From the NCBI GenBank assembly GCA_035290045.1, contig DATDVH010000013.1:1-33499 (forward strand): a DNA stretch of 33,499 nucleotides, read 5' to 3'. Position numbers and translations under genes: made by a program. The notes below the pieces were generated by a model that was not told the DNA's origin, searched no databases, and saw only the letters and a program-made list of their open reading frames with translations. Each line of letters starts with the position of its first letter. Within the stretch, counting starts at the first letter, position 1. This document shows, piece by piece, positions 22,843 to 29,526 of this stretch. This DNA is from DATDVH01 sp035290045. GTDB lineage: Bacteria; Patescibacteriota; Microgenomatia; UBA1406; HO2-37-13b.

Positions 22843-22848
22843 TATAAT
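22821..22848 (+). promoter_or_regulatory. promoter for the rpsP region
   Basis: TTTACA (22821-22826), 16 nt, TATAAT (22843-22848) at the end of rnc. The predicted start is near 22855, leaving about 113 nt of A/T-rich leader before rpsP. A 21-codon frame (22858-22923) begins 9 nt after the -10 box. Confidence 0.6.
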
Positions 22849-22967
22849 ATATTAAAAATGAAATATAAAAAATCAAAAATTGAGAAATTGTTTTTTTGTA
22901 TGAAGTTTTTTATTTTTTTATAATAATTTATTTTTTATATTTAATATTTTATATTTAATTTTTATAC

Positions 22968-23213
22968 ATGGCAGTCAAAATAAGACTTACGAGAGTCGGT
23001 AAAAGAAATAATCCTAAATATCGGATTGTAGTCATTGAGGAATCAAAAAAAAGGGATGGAAAATATGTAGAAAAGATAGGATTCTATGATCCAGTACCAA
23101 AACCACATATTTTGACCATAGATCAAGACAAATTGCATGAGTGGATTAAAAAAGGCGCTCAACTATCAGAAGGAATGCACAAATTAATTAAGCATGAGCA
23201 TTACAATTTTTAA
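22968..23213 (+). CDS. rpsP: 30S ribosomal protein S16
   Basis: 81 residues starting MAVKIRLTRVGKRNNPKYRI, followed by DGKYVEKIGFYDPVP and a C-terminal LHEWIKKGAQLSEG, all standard for S16. It stabilises the 30S body. The leader upstream is composed of TTTTATATTTAAT-like repeats and may contain more than one promoter. khpA follows 8 nt after it, a common bacterial order. Confidence 0.96.
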   Translation: MAVKIRLTRVGKRNNPKYRIVVIEESKKRDGKYVEKIGFYDPVPKPHILTIDQDKLHEWIKKGAQLSEGMHKLIKHEHYNF

Positions 23214-23221
23214 TTTGAAAC

Positions 23222-23470
23222 ATGGAAGCATTTTTAACCACCTTACTTAAAAAAATAGTTGCTCATCCTCAATCTCTTATGGTTACTCTTTCTCAAGATG
23301 ATTATTCTTTTATTCTTTCAGTGCACTCTGATGAGTCAGATTACGGACGCATAATTGGAAAAAAGGGAAAAACAATCAATGCACTACGACACCTCACCTA
23401 TCTATGGACTCGTAGAAACAAGCAATCAAGCGAATCCAATAAAAAAATTACTATCCACCTCAATCCTTAG
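23222..23470 (+). CDS. khpA: KH-domain RNA-binding protein KhpA
   Basis: An 82-residue protein with one KH domain: the nucleic-acid-binding GxxG loop is G46-K-K-G49 in YGRIIGKKGKTINALRHL. Proteins of this family (YlqC/KhpA) follow rpsP in many bacteria and act with KhpB in RNA binding and cell-size control. Here rimM and trmD, the usual next genes, are absent, and the gene ends against the repeat element at 23470. Confidence 0.88.
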   Translation: MEAFLTTLLKKIVAHPQSLMVTLSQDDYSFILSVHSDESDYGRIIGKKGKTINALRHLTYLWTRRNKQSSESNKKITIHLNP

Positions 23471-23509
23471 GGCTCGTCCCTAAATAACTTCCTCTGCATT
23501 TAGGGACGC
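23470..23509. repeat. two-hairpin intergenic element, copy B, left half
   Basis: CTCGTCCCTAAATAACTT followed by GCATTTAGGGACG repeats the first hairpin of the element at 21697 with a few changes. Similarity stops just after GGGACG and resumes at 23991. Confidence 0.75.
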
Positions 23510-23990
23510 TGAAAGTCCTGAGAGCATGTTTGCAAACTATCAAATATGTCATTCCGAGCGAAACGACTGCAAGGAGTGAAGCCGAGGAATCCCTTTTGAA
23601 ACACTGATATCTTTCCAACTCGGATTTAATTTTCTGATCAACCATTCTTTTTTTTCTCGACGCCATTTCTTCACTTGTTTTTCTCTTATAATTGCCTCCG
23701 TAACATGATTATACCCTTCAAAATAAACCAATTTGGCGCACCCATACTTTTTTGAGAATCCTTCAATCATTCCCTGTTTATGTTCCCATATTCGTCTTGG
23801 TAGGTTGTTGGTCATCCCTAAATAAAGCGTTCCACTTTTGCTTGCCATGATATAAATCCAGTAATGCTTTCTATCCATAGAATACATTATAAGAGATTCC
23901 TCCATGCATCCCGCCCCGTCAAAGCGGGGGCGGGATTTAGTCGGAATGACAAATCTTTCAGTTTTCAAACAGGCTCTGAGAGAAATCGAA
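23509..23990. mobile_element. 482-bp insertion-like unit carrying only a GIY-YIG nuclease
   Basis: The unit lies between the two halves of element copy B. Outer inverted repeat: 23519-23537 against 23961-23979, 16 of 19 matching (TGAGAGCATGTTTGCAAAC and its partner). Middle pair: TGTCATTCCGA (23547-23557) and its exact complement (23941-23951). Inner pair: GAGGAATC (23584-23591) and GATTCCTC (23895-23902). GGACG occurs at both edges (23504-23508 and 23991-23995), as a target duplication would. No transposase is present. It is inferred to be mobile or mobilised. Confidence 0.55.
23549..23878 (-). CDS. GIY-YIG nuclease
   Basis: 109 residues from ATG 23878; upstream in-frame starts at 23887 and 23968 are possible, but a TATAAT at 23886-23891 puts the transcript start beside 23878. 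The core is WIYIMASKSGTLYLGMTNNL (the GIY and YIG strands read YIM and YLG), PRRIWEHKQG with the catalytic arginine, and AIIREKQVKKW with the catalytic glutamate. This is the small stand-alone UvrC-N-like family (about 85-100 residues) found widely in bacteria. The C-terminal tail VSKGIPRLHSLQSFRSE is encoded by the inverted repeats of the unit, so gene and repeat share sequence. Confidence 0.88.
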   Translation of the reverse strand: MDRKHYWIYIMASKSGTLYLGMTNNLPRRIWEHKQGMIEGFSKKYGCAKLVYFEGYNHVTEAIIREKQVKKWRREKKEWLIRKLNPSWKDISVSKGIPRLHSLQSFRSE

Positions 23991-24024
23991 GGACGAGCTC
24001 TTCAAGTTATTAACGGATGCGGTC
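23991..24024. repeat. two-hairpin intergenic element, copy B, right half
   Basis: GGACGAGCTCTTCAAGTTAT continuing to CGGATGCGGTC corresponds to the second half of copy A (ACGAGC…CTTCAA…GTAATTTATTAGCGGATGCGG), with a shorter middle. It ends exactly at the pilO stop. Confidence 0.7.
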
Positions 24025-24711
24025 TTAACGAGCGCTAAATGGATTTTGTTTTGCTGTATACTCAGTTGAGGGCGCTGAATCATCGAATGGTGGGAAAAGA
24101 TCATTCAAATCAGCATGTATTCGTCGCACTAATTCAAAACGATTTTTTTCAATAACTGGTGGTTTTTTTACTTCACTCGCCTCTATTTTTTTTGAGTAAA
24201 AATGTAATGAAAGTGAAGTAGCGGGAGTGCTCGGTTCATAGGTAATGCTATCCAATGTAATCAACCTCCCACTTTTATAGATATAATTTTCAAGAAAAGT
24301 GATAAATGCTTCTGATGACCCAGCCGTTTGAACATCAACAGTGAGCTCTTCAGAAGAATGAGCATCAAATGAAATACCCAAACCAGTTATGGTAAAATTC
24401 GTCTGCTGAGAAAATACATCAAGCGCATAAAAAATAGAAAAATAATCCTCTGTCTGAGGCAGTATGGTATTTAATGTCTTAATAAGCTGATCTATCTCAT
24501 CTGAATCAAAAGAAGCTATAATTACTTTTTTTTTCTCTAATTGAGCAATTTCTTCAACAAGTTGCTGATTTTCTTTTTTACTTGTTTGATAATCAGTGAT
24601 TTGACCTGGAAGTACTAAAGATAGTAATAAAATGAAAACAAAAAGGCTTATTAAATATATATAATTTTCCTTGATAAGTCTGAAGGTATATCTGCTAATT
24701 ATTTTTTTCAT
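24025..24711 (-). CDS. pilO: PilO-like type IV pilus inner-membrane protein
   Basis: 228 residues with one membrane helix near the N-terminus (about 18-36), a coiled-coil segment (KENQQLVEEIAQLEKKK, about 42-58) and a periplasmic-type alpha/beta domain (ILPQTEDYFSIFYALDVFSQ, GSSEAFITFLENYIYKSGRLITLDSI), the usual PilO plan. It works with PilN and PilM in the alignment subcomplex of the pilus machine. It overlaps pilN by 17 nt and is last in the pilM-N-O operon. Assignment rests mainly on architecture and gene order, because PilO sequences diverge strongly. Confidence 0.75.
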   Translation of the reverse strand: MKKIISRYTFRLIKENYIYLISLFVFILLLSLVLPGQITDYQTSKKENQQLVEEIAQLEKKKVIIASFDSDEIDQLIKTLNTILPQTEDYFSIFYALDVFSQQTNFTITGLGISFDAHSSEELTVDVQTAGSSEAFITFLENYIYKSGRLITLDSITYEPSTPATSLSLHFYSKKIEASEVKKPPVIEKNRFELVRRIHADLNDLFPPFDDSAPSTEYTAKQNPFSAR

Positions 24712-25273
24712 GTAGTATGTCTTTTAGAGTGCCGTTGAACACTATTTCAAATGATTCATTTGCTTTTTCAGATGATACAGTAAATGCACTAAGAGTGATA
24801 GTATCAAAATTCCTTAAAAATTGATTCTTTTCAAAATTGTTCAGTATCTGGTGGAAATCGTCATAACGAGCAAAACGTAAAGTAAAATTAACCTTTCTGC
24901 CACTATCAAATTGTATTGTGCTGAGCTCGGCTGGCGGAGTAGATAAAGGAAGTTGTTCTTGCAAAAAACGATAATATTCTAAAAAATGCATATCTTTATC
25001 TATCGTACTTACTAACACGGTGCTTTTTTTATCAAAAAAGTCTACTTTTTTTTCAATGTCTTTTTTGGTCAATAATTCTGTGAGATAATCTTCTTTTTTT
25101 GATAAAAGCTTTTGTTTTTGTATATTTTCAGCTGTTTTTATAGAAAAAACAAAAACAAGACTAGATACACAAATAACCCCTATGATTACAACTCCAACAC
25201 GTATCCGTGCAAATATTTTTTCTTTATACTCATACGTCTGTCTTCGGATGAGCAGGTTAATGGATTTTTTCAC
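24695..25273 (-). CDS. pilN: PilN-like type IV pilus inner-membrane protein
   Basis: 192 residues. The start MKKSINLLIRRQ resembles the cytoplasmic INLL-type PilN tail that binds PilM. A membrane helix follows at about 27-46, then a coiled coil (KKEDYLTELLTKKDIEKK) and a small alpha/beta domain. The start codon overlaps pilM by 4 nt and the end overlaps pilO by 17 nt, so the three are translationally coupled. Confidence 0.78.
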   Translation of the reverse strand: MKKSINLLIRRQTYEYKEKIFARIRVGVVIIGVICVSSLVFVFSIKTAENIQKQKLLSKKEDYLTELLTKKDIEKKVDFFDKKSTVLVSTIDKDMHFLEYYRFLQEQLPLSTPPAELSTIQFDSGRKVNFTLRFARYDDFHQILNNFEKNQFLRNFDTITLSAFTVSSEKANESFEIVFNGTLKDILHEKNN

Positions 25274-26313
25274 GATCGTATACTTGCCCCAATTGTAGGG
25301 ATAAATAGACTAATTGAATCTTTGAAGAAATCAGAGACATTATTTTTGACGCAGTACTGAGAGATATCAAAACGGGTTACTGGTATCCCAATTGAGGATG
25401 ATAATTTTGTATCTAATGAAAGAATACCCGATCCTTCTCCTAAAAGCATCGCACTTACGATAGGCGCGTTGAATCGAGATTTTGAACTCACTATAAAACG
25501 CTCAATTTCTGCCACAATTGTAGAAAGAGGGGAGGATAAAATTTTTCCAATATTATATGAGGTTTGTTGCTCAGAAAAACCCATAGATTCTAATAGTTTT
25601 TTGGTGTCTGTATCTGAAGTATTTAAGTTTGCTTGAATATCCTTTAAGAAAATAGTGTACCCAAGCGAAAAATTGTGTATTTGAAGAACGATATTGAGCT
25701 GACGATTATACAGATAGAAAGAGGTAGAAGAATACCCCATATTGATAAAAAGAATCAATGGAAATTCTTCATTTTGACTGTGTTGAACATCATTAATATC
25801 GGTTATAAGGCGAAACACTGCGCTCGCTTCATTTTCAATCACACTTGGCGCAAGTCCAGATGCCTCAACAACGGCAATAACCTTATCTAAAATACTCAAA
25901 GGAGATGCAACAAGAAGCAATGAAACCTTTTTTGTTTTTTTATTCTCATACAACACGTCTATATCCAGATTAACTTGATCAATAGGAAGGGGGATGAATT
26001 GATCTGCTTGGTATTTTATAGCCGACAATAATTCTTTTTCGGTCAGGATAGGCATCTCAATAATTTGAGAATAACTATATGTATCTGGAATCACGATATT
26101 AACTGCCTTTTTTCTAATTCCCGCATCCTGCATCAATTTTTGGATTAATTGTGATGTAGTATCAATAGCTTGTGGGGCATCTGAATGAAAAAAAGGTACT
26201 AAATTTTCCTGAAAACCAAAAGTATTAAACCTATATTGAGCTCCTTGTTTTACTATATCACCAATGGAAATATATTTATCTCCTATTGTCATAGTAAATG
26301 AGTTATTAGTCAT
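25270..26313 (-). CDS. pilM: PilM-like actin-fold type IV pilus protein
   Basis: 347 residues, the typical length. It has the PilM layout of an actin-like ATPase: an early strand (FTMTIGDKYISIGDI), KKAVNIVIPDTYSYSQIIEM, a conserved block LTEKELLSAIKYQADQFIPL, ASPLSILDKVIAVVEASGLAP, LILFINMGYSSTSFYLYNRQ (phosphate-binding region) and AMLLGEGSGILSL. It is cytoplasmic and binds the PilN tail. It heads the minus-strand pilM-N-O operon with a leaderless-type promoter. The repeats lying upstream at 26386-26562 separate it from the prepilin genes. Confidence 0.85.
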   Translation of the reverse strand: MTNNSFTMTIGDKYISIGDIVKQGAQYRFNTFGFQENLVPFFHSDAPQAIDTTSQLIQKLMQDAGIRKKAVNIVIPDTYSYSQIIEMPILTEKELLSAIKYQADQFIPLPIDQVNLDIDVLYENKKTKKVSLLLVASPLSILDKVIAVVEASGLAPSVIENEASAVFRLITDINDVQHSQNEEFPLILFINMGYSSTSFYLYNRQLNIVLQIHNFSLGYTIFLKDIQANLNTSDTDTKKLLESMGFSEQQTSYNIGKILSSPLSTIVAEIERFIVSSKSRFNAPIVSAMLLGEGSGILSLDTKLSSSIGIPVTRFDISQYCVKNNVSDFFKDSISLFIPTIGASIRS

Positions 26314-26321
26314 ATTTATTG

Positions 26322-26350
26322 AGTATGCAATACTGCCAATGAAAAGTCAA
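26322..26350 (-). promoter_or_regulatory. leaderless promoter of pilM-N-O
   Basis: On the minus strand: TTGACT (26350-26345), 17 nt, CATACT (26327-26322), then 8 nt to ATG 26313. Confidence 0.7.
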
Positions 26351-26396
26351 GGAAATTTAATATTATTTTGACACAAAACCATAACATAATTTATTT

Positions 26397-26424
26397 GTAG
26401 GGAACAGGCATGCCTGTTCCCTAC
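26397..26424. repeat. perfect 28-bp palindrome, copy 1 of an intergenic repeat
   Basis: GTAGGGAACAGGCA followed by its exact complement. The 11 bases before it (ATAATTTATTT) are identical in copy 2. Similar GTAGGGACAGG palindromes are known to me as dispersed repeats in several bacterial groups. It lies in the 298-nt gap between pilM and the last prepilin. Confidence 0.85.
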
Positions 26425-26522
26425 ATTGATACTCGTTTCGGAATCTACTATTAAATATATAAGATGATGAACCAAGTTCAGCATGACAATAATCTAAAAG
26501 CAATTTCGTAATTCGGGTTAAT
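26425..26522. other. spacer between palindrome copies with a decayed repeat
   Basis: The only structure I see is TGAAC-caa-GTTCA (26468-26480), followed by GCATGAC. It resembles the 'CCTGAA…TTCAGGATGAC' type of intergenic repeat and the ATTCC/GGAAT ends of the GIY-YIG unit. No gene is visible. Confidence 0.35.
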
Positions 26523-26533
26523 ATAATTTATTT

Positions 26534-26562
26534 GTAGGGACAGGGCAATGCCCTGTCCCTAC
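26534..26562. repeat. 29-bp palindrome, copy 2 of an intergenic repeat
   Basis: GTAGGGACAGGGCA and TGCCCTGTCCCTAC pair perfectly around a single A. Preceded by the same ATAATTTATTT as copy 1. The loop side has changed in step on both arms relative to copy 1, which points to selection for pairing. Confidence 0.85.
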
Positions 26563-26611
26563 GGAATGTTTTGTTTTATGATTACGAATGATGACAATTC
26601 CATACATCTGA

Positions 26612-27175
26612 TTAATTTCTCAATTTAACCTGAGTAGTGTAGTGTATTTTCGCATTTTCTTCTTGTCTTGTAGATGTTGGAGAATATGAGACAACGTCAA
26701 AATCAATCCTCACAATAGGAGGGCTAAATGTATTTTTTCTAAAACATTGCATAGAAAAAGAACTCTCTACTGAGACTTTTTGATTAGTAAGATTATATAT
26801 GTCAGTTGCAGATGCAGTACGCGATGCGATTTTACTAGGACTTGCGCCATCATAAATAAAATAAAAAACAGCTCCATCTTTGTCTTTGAAATATAACTGA
26901 TCATTTAACTGTGACTGACTGGATGCAGTTGAACAAATTTCAGTGATCAGAGTTTGATCGCTATAAATTCCTACGGCTCTTTGTTTTATGAGCGTTTCCA
27001 TGATATTGACTGCATTGTCTCCATTACGTTTCACTTCTTGAAGAACGTATGTTTTTGCACGAGCCTGAAGCATAGTAAAAAAAATACCAAAAATAGCCGG
27101 AATAGTTATTCCAATGATTCCAATAACCACAATAAGCTCTATAATTGTAAATCCTCTGTATTTGTTTTTTTTCAT
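26612..27175 (-). CDS. type IV prepilin-like protein (GspJ/PilW-like)
   Basis: 187 residues. The prepilin peptidase site is RG8-F9TIIE13, followed by the hydrophobic helix LIVVIGIIGITIPAIFGIFF. The rest is a globular pilin head with two cysteines (about 82 and 149). The long first helix with LQARAKTYVLQEVKRNGDNA resembles GspJ/PilW-type minor pilins. It is last in a run of four prepilins, 6 nt after the previous gene. Role in fibre initiation or adhesion is inferred. Confidence 0.85.
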   Translation of the reverse strand: MKKNKYRGFTIIELIVVIGIIGITIPAIFGIFFTMLQARAKTYVLQEVKRNGDNAVNIMETLIKQRAVGIYSDQTLITEICSTASSQSQLNDQLYFKDKDGAVFYFIYDGASPSKIASRTASATDIYNLTNQKVSVESSFSMQCFRKNTFSPPIVRIDFDVVSYSPTSTRQEENAKIHYTTQVKLRN

Positions 27176-27181
27176 ACCATT

Positions 27182-27703
27182 TTATTCATTTTGCGCAAAC
27201 ACTGTATTCAAAGGAACAGTAAAAGTCCGTCCTCCCTCTTTCCATTCCACAGTAATATCAACATCTAGTTGGTTACGTTTTGATGGATCTGGATCGGTCG
27301 GGCTTGTATTTGCAGGATGATAAGACAGAGTGACATACCGTTTGAAAATAGCATCAGGCACAGTACCCACCACAAATTGAGATCGAATACATTTATTGCT
27401 ACAGGTGAGATCAGAACAAGTTTCGGTTAGCGCACTTCCGTTTAGATTAATTGGACCATAACATACAGTACTCGTATTTGGGTATATTTGTATTGATGCT
27501 ACAAACCCGCTCCAATCATCTTCTTTATAACTGCGCAACACTTCCCGCAGTTCTTCTCCATAATGAGTCGCAAGTATTTTATGACTACCGATTTTAGAGT
27601 TTTGTATTGAGTTCACTGCCAAATATGAAAGAGTGATGAAAATAAAAGAAATAAGAGAGGTAAAAATAAGAACTTCAATCAAAGTAAATCCTTGATTTTT
27701 CAT
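27182..27703 (-). CDS. type IV prepilin-like protein (GspI/PilV-like)
   Basis: 173 residues. Cleavage motif QG5-F6TLIE10, helix VLIFTSLISFIFITLSYLAV. The head has four closely spaced cysteines (about residues 75-110, SNKCIRS and TCSDLTC), probably disulfides. The position after a GspH-like gene and before a GspJ-like gene matches the H-I-J order of pseudopilins. It overlaps the preceding gene by 4 nt. Confidence 0.85.
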   Translation of the reverse strand: MKNQGFTLIEVLIFTSLISFIFITLSYLAVNSIQNSKIGSHKILATHYGEELREVLRSYKEDDWSGFVASIQIYPNTSTVCYGPINLNGSALTETCSDLTCSNKCIRSQFVVGTVPDAIFKRYVTLSYHPANTSPTDPDPSKRNQLDVDITVEWKEGGRTFTVPLNTVFAQNE

Positions 27704-28251
27704 TGTAAGGTAATTATCCCTGCCCGATCAACGTTTACTATTTTGAATTTATTGATGATCGTATTGGTTATTTTCAAGCTAAATCCGCCTTGGGCATCAA
27801 GAACGCTCGCACAGAAAGACGCTACACCATTACCAAAAGCTCTAAAACCATAACATACTGTTGAAGAACCAAAAGATGCGCCTGGAGTATTATTAACAAG
27901 TTGAAAATTAGAAGGCAAATTATAAAGCTGAGTCACAGTAGAAAAACAGCCCGCTTGATTATTAGTTGCATATAATTTATAGTTATTGGAAACGGATTGA
28001 AATAGATAACCACCATTAAAAATGTGACAAGGATTAGTATTTCCTGGAATATACGAAGGAGGCTGTTGTCCTGTTGTAGCCATTTTTTTTGCCAATTCCA
28101 ATATGCTGACAATACGTTTTGTTTCCTCTTCAAATTTTCTTTGCTCATTAAAATACCGATAGCCTGCAAATGAAAGCCCTGTAAAAACAATCATAATTGT
28201 GGTAGTGATAAGTATTTCAATTAGAGTAAATCCGCGCAATTTTTTAGTCAT
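27700..28251 (-). CDS. type IV prepilin-like protein (GspH/FimT-like)
   Basis: 183 residues from ATG 28251; a TTG at 28260 is less likely. Motif RG7-F8TLIE12, helix ILITTTIMIVFTGLSFAGYR. A GspH-type feature is EETKRIVSILELAKKMATTG after the helix. The head has cysteines that may pair. The gene lies 21 nt after the preceding prepilin and overlaps the next by 4 nt. Confidence 0.85.
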   Translation of the reverse strand: MTKKLRGFTLIEILITTTIMIVFTGLSFAGYRYFNEQRKFEEETKRIVSILELAKKMATTGQQPPSYIPGNTNPCHIFNGGYLFQSVSNNYKLYATNNQAGCFSTVTQLYNLPSNFQLVNNTPGASFGSSTVCYGFRAFGNGVASFCASVLDAQGGFSLKITNTIINKFKIVNVDRAGIITLQ

Positions 28252-28272
28252 ATAGGTCAATTGAAGATAATT

Positions 28273-28758
28273 TTATTTTTGTCCATACGGACCAACGCAA
28301 TAACTACAGTTAATTCCTACTCCACATGCAGGTGAGGCTAAACCAGCACATACCGTGATAACACTTTCCAGCCCAGCGGCCAATGTATAATCAGAAGGTG
28401 AGGCTCTATTATAATAATAGATTCGCCCGGTACACTGAGGATCTTTCGGCACTTTTTGCAAATATACAGTATCCGGATTCGGCACAGTGTCAATAAGTGT
28501 ATTATCATTACAATCAACCTTAAGCTCAATTGTGGCGCCTGCGCTGGAAGGGTATTCACCTTTATCACTTCTCCATTGTTCAATTGCCGCACGGATTTGT
28601 TCCAGATCAGCTCGCCTTCGCGAATCTCTGGCGCTCCTTTGAGTCGCTACATAGCTCGTAAACATAAATGCCGCCAAAGAAGCAAGAATTCCAATGACAA
28701 TTATCATTTCAAGAAGGGTAAATCCTTTATGTTTATTACTTATATCATTTATCTTCAT
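28273..28758 (-). CDS. type IV prepilin, major-pilin/GspG-like
   Basis: 161 residues from ATG 28758. Prepilin site KG12-F13TLLE17 after an 11-residue leader, and helix MIIVIGILASLAAFMFTSYV. RSARDSRRRADLEQIRAAIEQWRSDKGEYPSS is characteristic of GspG and related major pilins. The C-terminal part is cysteine-rich (VCAGLASPACGVGINCSYC), probably with two disulfides. It is first in the prepilin run and has a leaderless-type promoter, so it may be the main fibre subunit. Major or minor status is inferred from position and type. Confidence 0.87.
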   Translation of the reverse strand: MKINDISNKHKGFTLLEMIIVIGILASLAAFMFTSYVATQRSARDSRRRADLEQIRAAIEQWRSDKGEYPSSAGATIELKVDCNDNTLIDTVPNPDTVYLQKVPKDPQCTGRIYYYNRASPSDYTLAAGLESVITVCAGLASPACGVGINCSYCVGPYGQK

Positions 28759-28766
28759 CTTTAAGT

Positions 28767-28796
28767 AGTATGTCAATAAAGTCAGCTATTTGTCAA
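28767..28796 (-). promoter_or_regulatory. promoter of the prepilin operon
   Basis: On the minus strand TTGACA (28796-28791), 18 nt, CATACT (28772-28767), then 8 nt to ATG 28758. It overlaps the 3' end of holB. Confidence 0.6.
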
Positions 28797-29453
28797 CAGG
28801 TAATTTTTTTTAACTTCATATAAAATATGATCTATAGCTATTTGAGCGTTTACATTGTTTTTGAGTATGAGATTTCTTGTCTTGAGGATTTCTTTCAGTA
28901 TTTTTGGCAGAGTAGATAAAGGAAGAGGATTGTTTGTTTGAGAATCTTTCATCATCTTTCTGATGGTTGTCAAAAACCCATCACAGTACCATATTGCTTT
29001 ATCACGATCAGTTACTATGTAATCATTAAATAATTGTGGTAATGATTGAACCAAAAAATCATTTTCTTTTAACAAAGTCATTTTAAGTTTTTCATTTTTC
29101 ATTTTTAATTTATGTACGGTGCATCTAGATATTACTGTCGGTAAAATAGAGCCTATTGAAGAAGAAATCAGTATGAAATATGCAGTATCTCCTTTTTCCT
29201 CAAGCGTTTTTAAAAAAGCATTCTGCGTCTCCTTTCGTGCAGTCTCAAAATCATGCAGTATAAAAAGACGTTTCGCCACATTAACTCGTACCAAATGAGA
29301 TTGAACTTCTCTCACGTGCTCTATACTTATTACATTTGGACTTTTTTTGTACTTAAAAATGGAAAAGGGCAGTATGGCGTATTTTTTTACAAAATCAGTT
29401 ATAAACCTATTTATTTCCCTTACATTATTTGATATCAATAAAATCGGCATCAT
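28782..29453 (-). CDS. holB: DNA polymerase III delta' subunit-like AAA+ protein
   Basis: 223 residues, short for delta' (usually 300 or more). The AAA+ parts seen are VISIEHVREVQSHL (about 41-54), KRLFILHDFETARKETQNAFLKTLEE (61-86, Walker-B/clamp-loader helix) and FILISSSIGSILPTVISRC (93-111, the SRC motif that supplies the arginine finger). No P-loop is present, as expected for delta'. The loop after SRC (115-126, KLKMKNEKLKM) is a lysine-rich insert encoded by an A-rich repeat-like stretch. It belongs to the clamp loader. The position between pilB and the prepilins is not functionally meaningful. Two adjacent ATG codons make the start uncertain by one residue. Confidence 0.8.
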   Translation of the reverse strand: MMPILLISNNVREINRFITDFVKKYAILPFSIFKYKKSPNVISIEHVREVQSHLVRVNVAKRLFILHDFETARKETQNAFLKTLEEKGDTAYFILISSSIGSILPTVISRCTVHKLKMKNEKLKMTLLKENDFLVQSLPQLFNDYIVTDRDKAIWYCDGFLTTIRKMMKDSQTNNPLPLSTLPKILKEILKTRNLILKNNVNAQIAIDHILYEVKKNYLLTNS

Positions 29454-29490
29454 TATTTTTTATTTTTTATATTTAATTTTTTATATTTAA

Positions 29491-29519
29491 TTGCATTTTA
29501 CCAAAAAATTTTTTATATT
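29491..29519 (+). promoter_or_regulatory. leaderless promoter of pilB
   Basis: TTGCAT (29491-29496), 17 nt, TATATT (29514-29519), then 7 nt to ATG 29527. It is embedded in TTTTTTATATTTAA repeats shared with other intergenic gaps. Confidence 0.6.
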
Positions 29520-29526
29520 AAATATT

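Noticed and set aside
25112..25360. Plus-strand frame across the pilN/pilM junction
   Set aside because: It is antisense to coupled, recognisable pilus genes and its low-complexity N/Y/F composition reflects AT-rich DNA.
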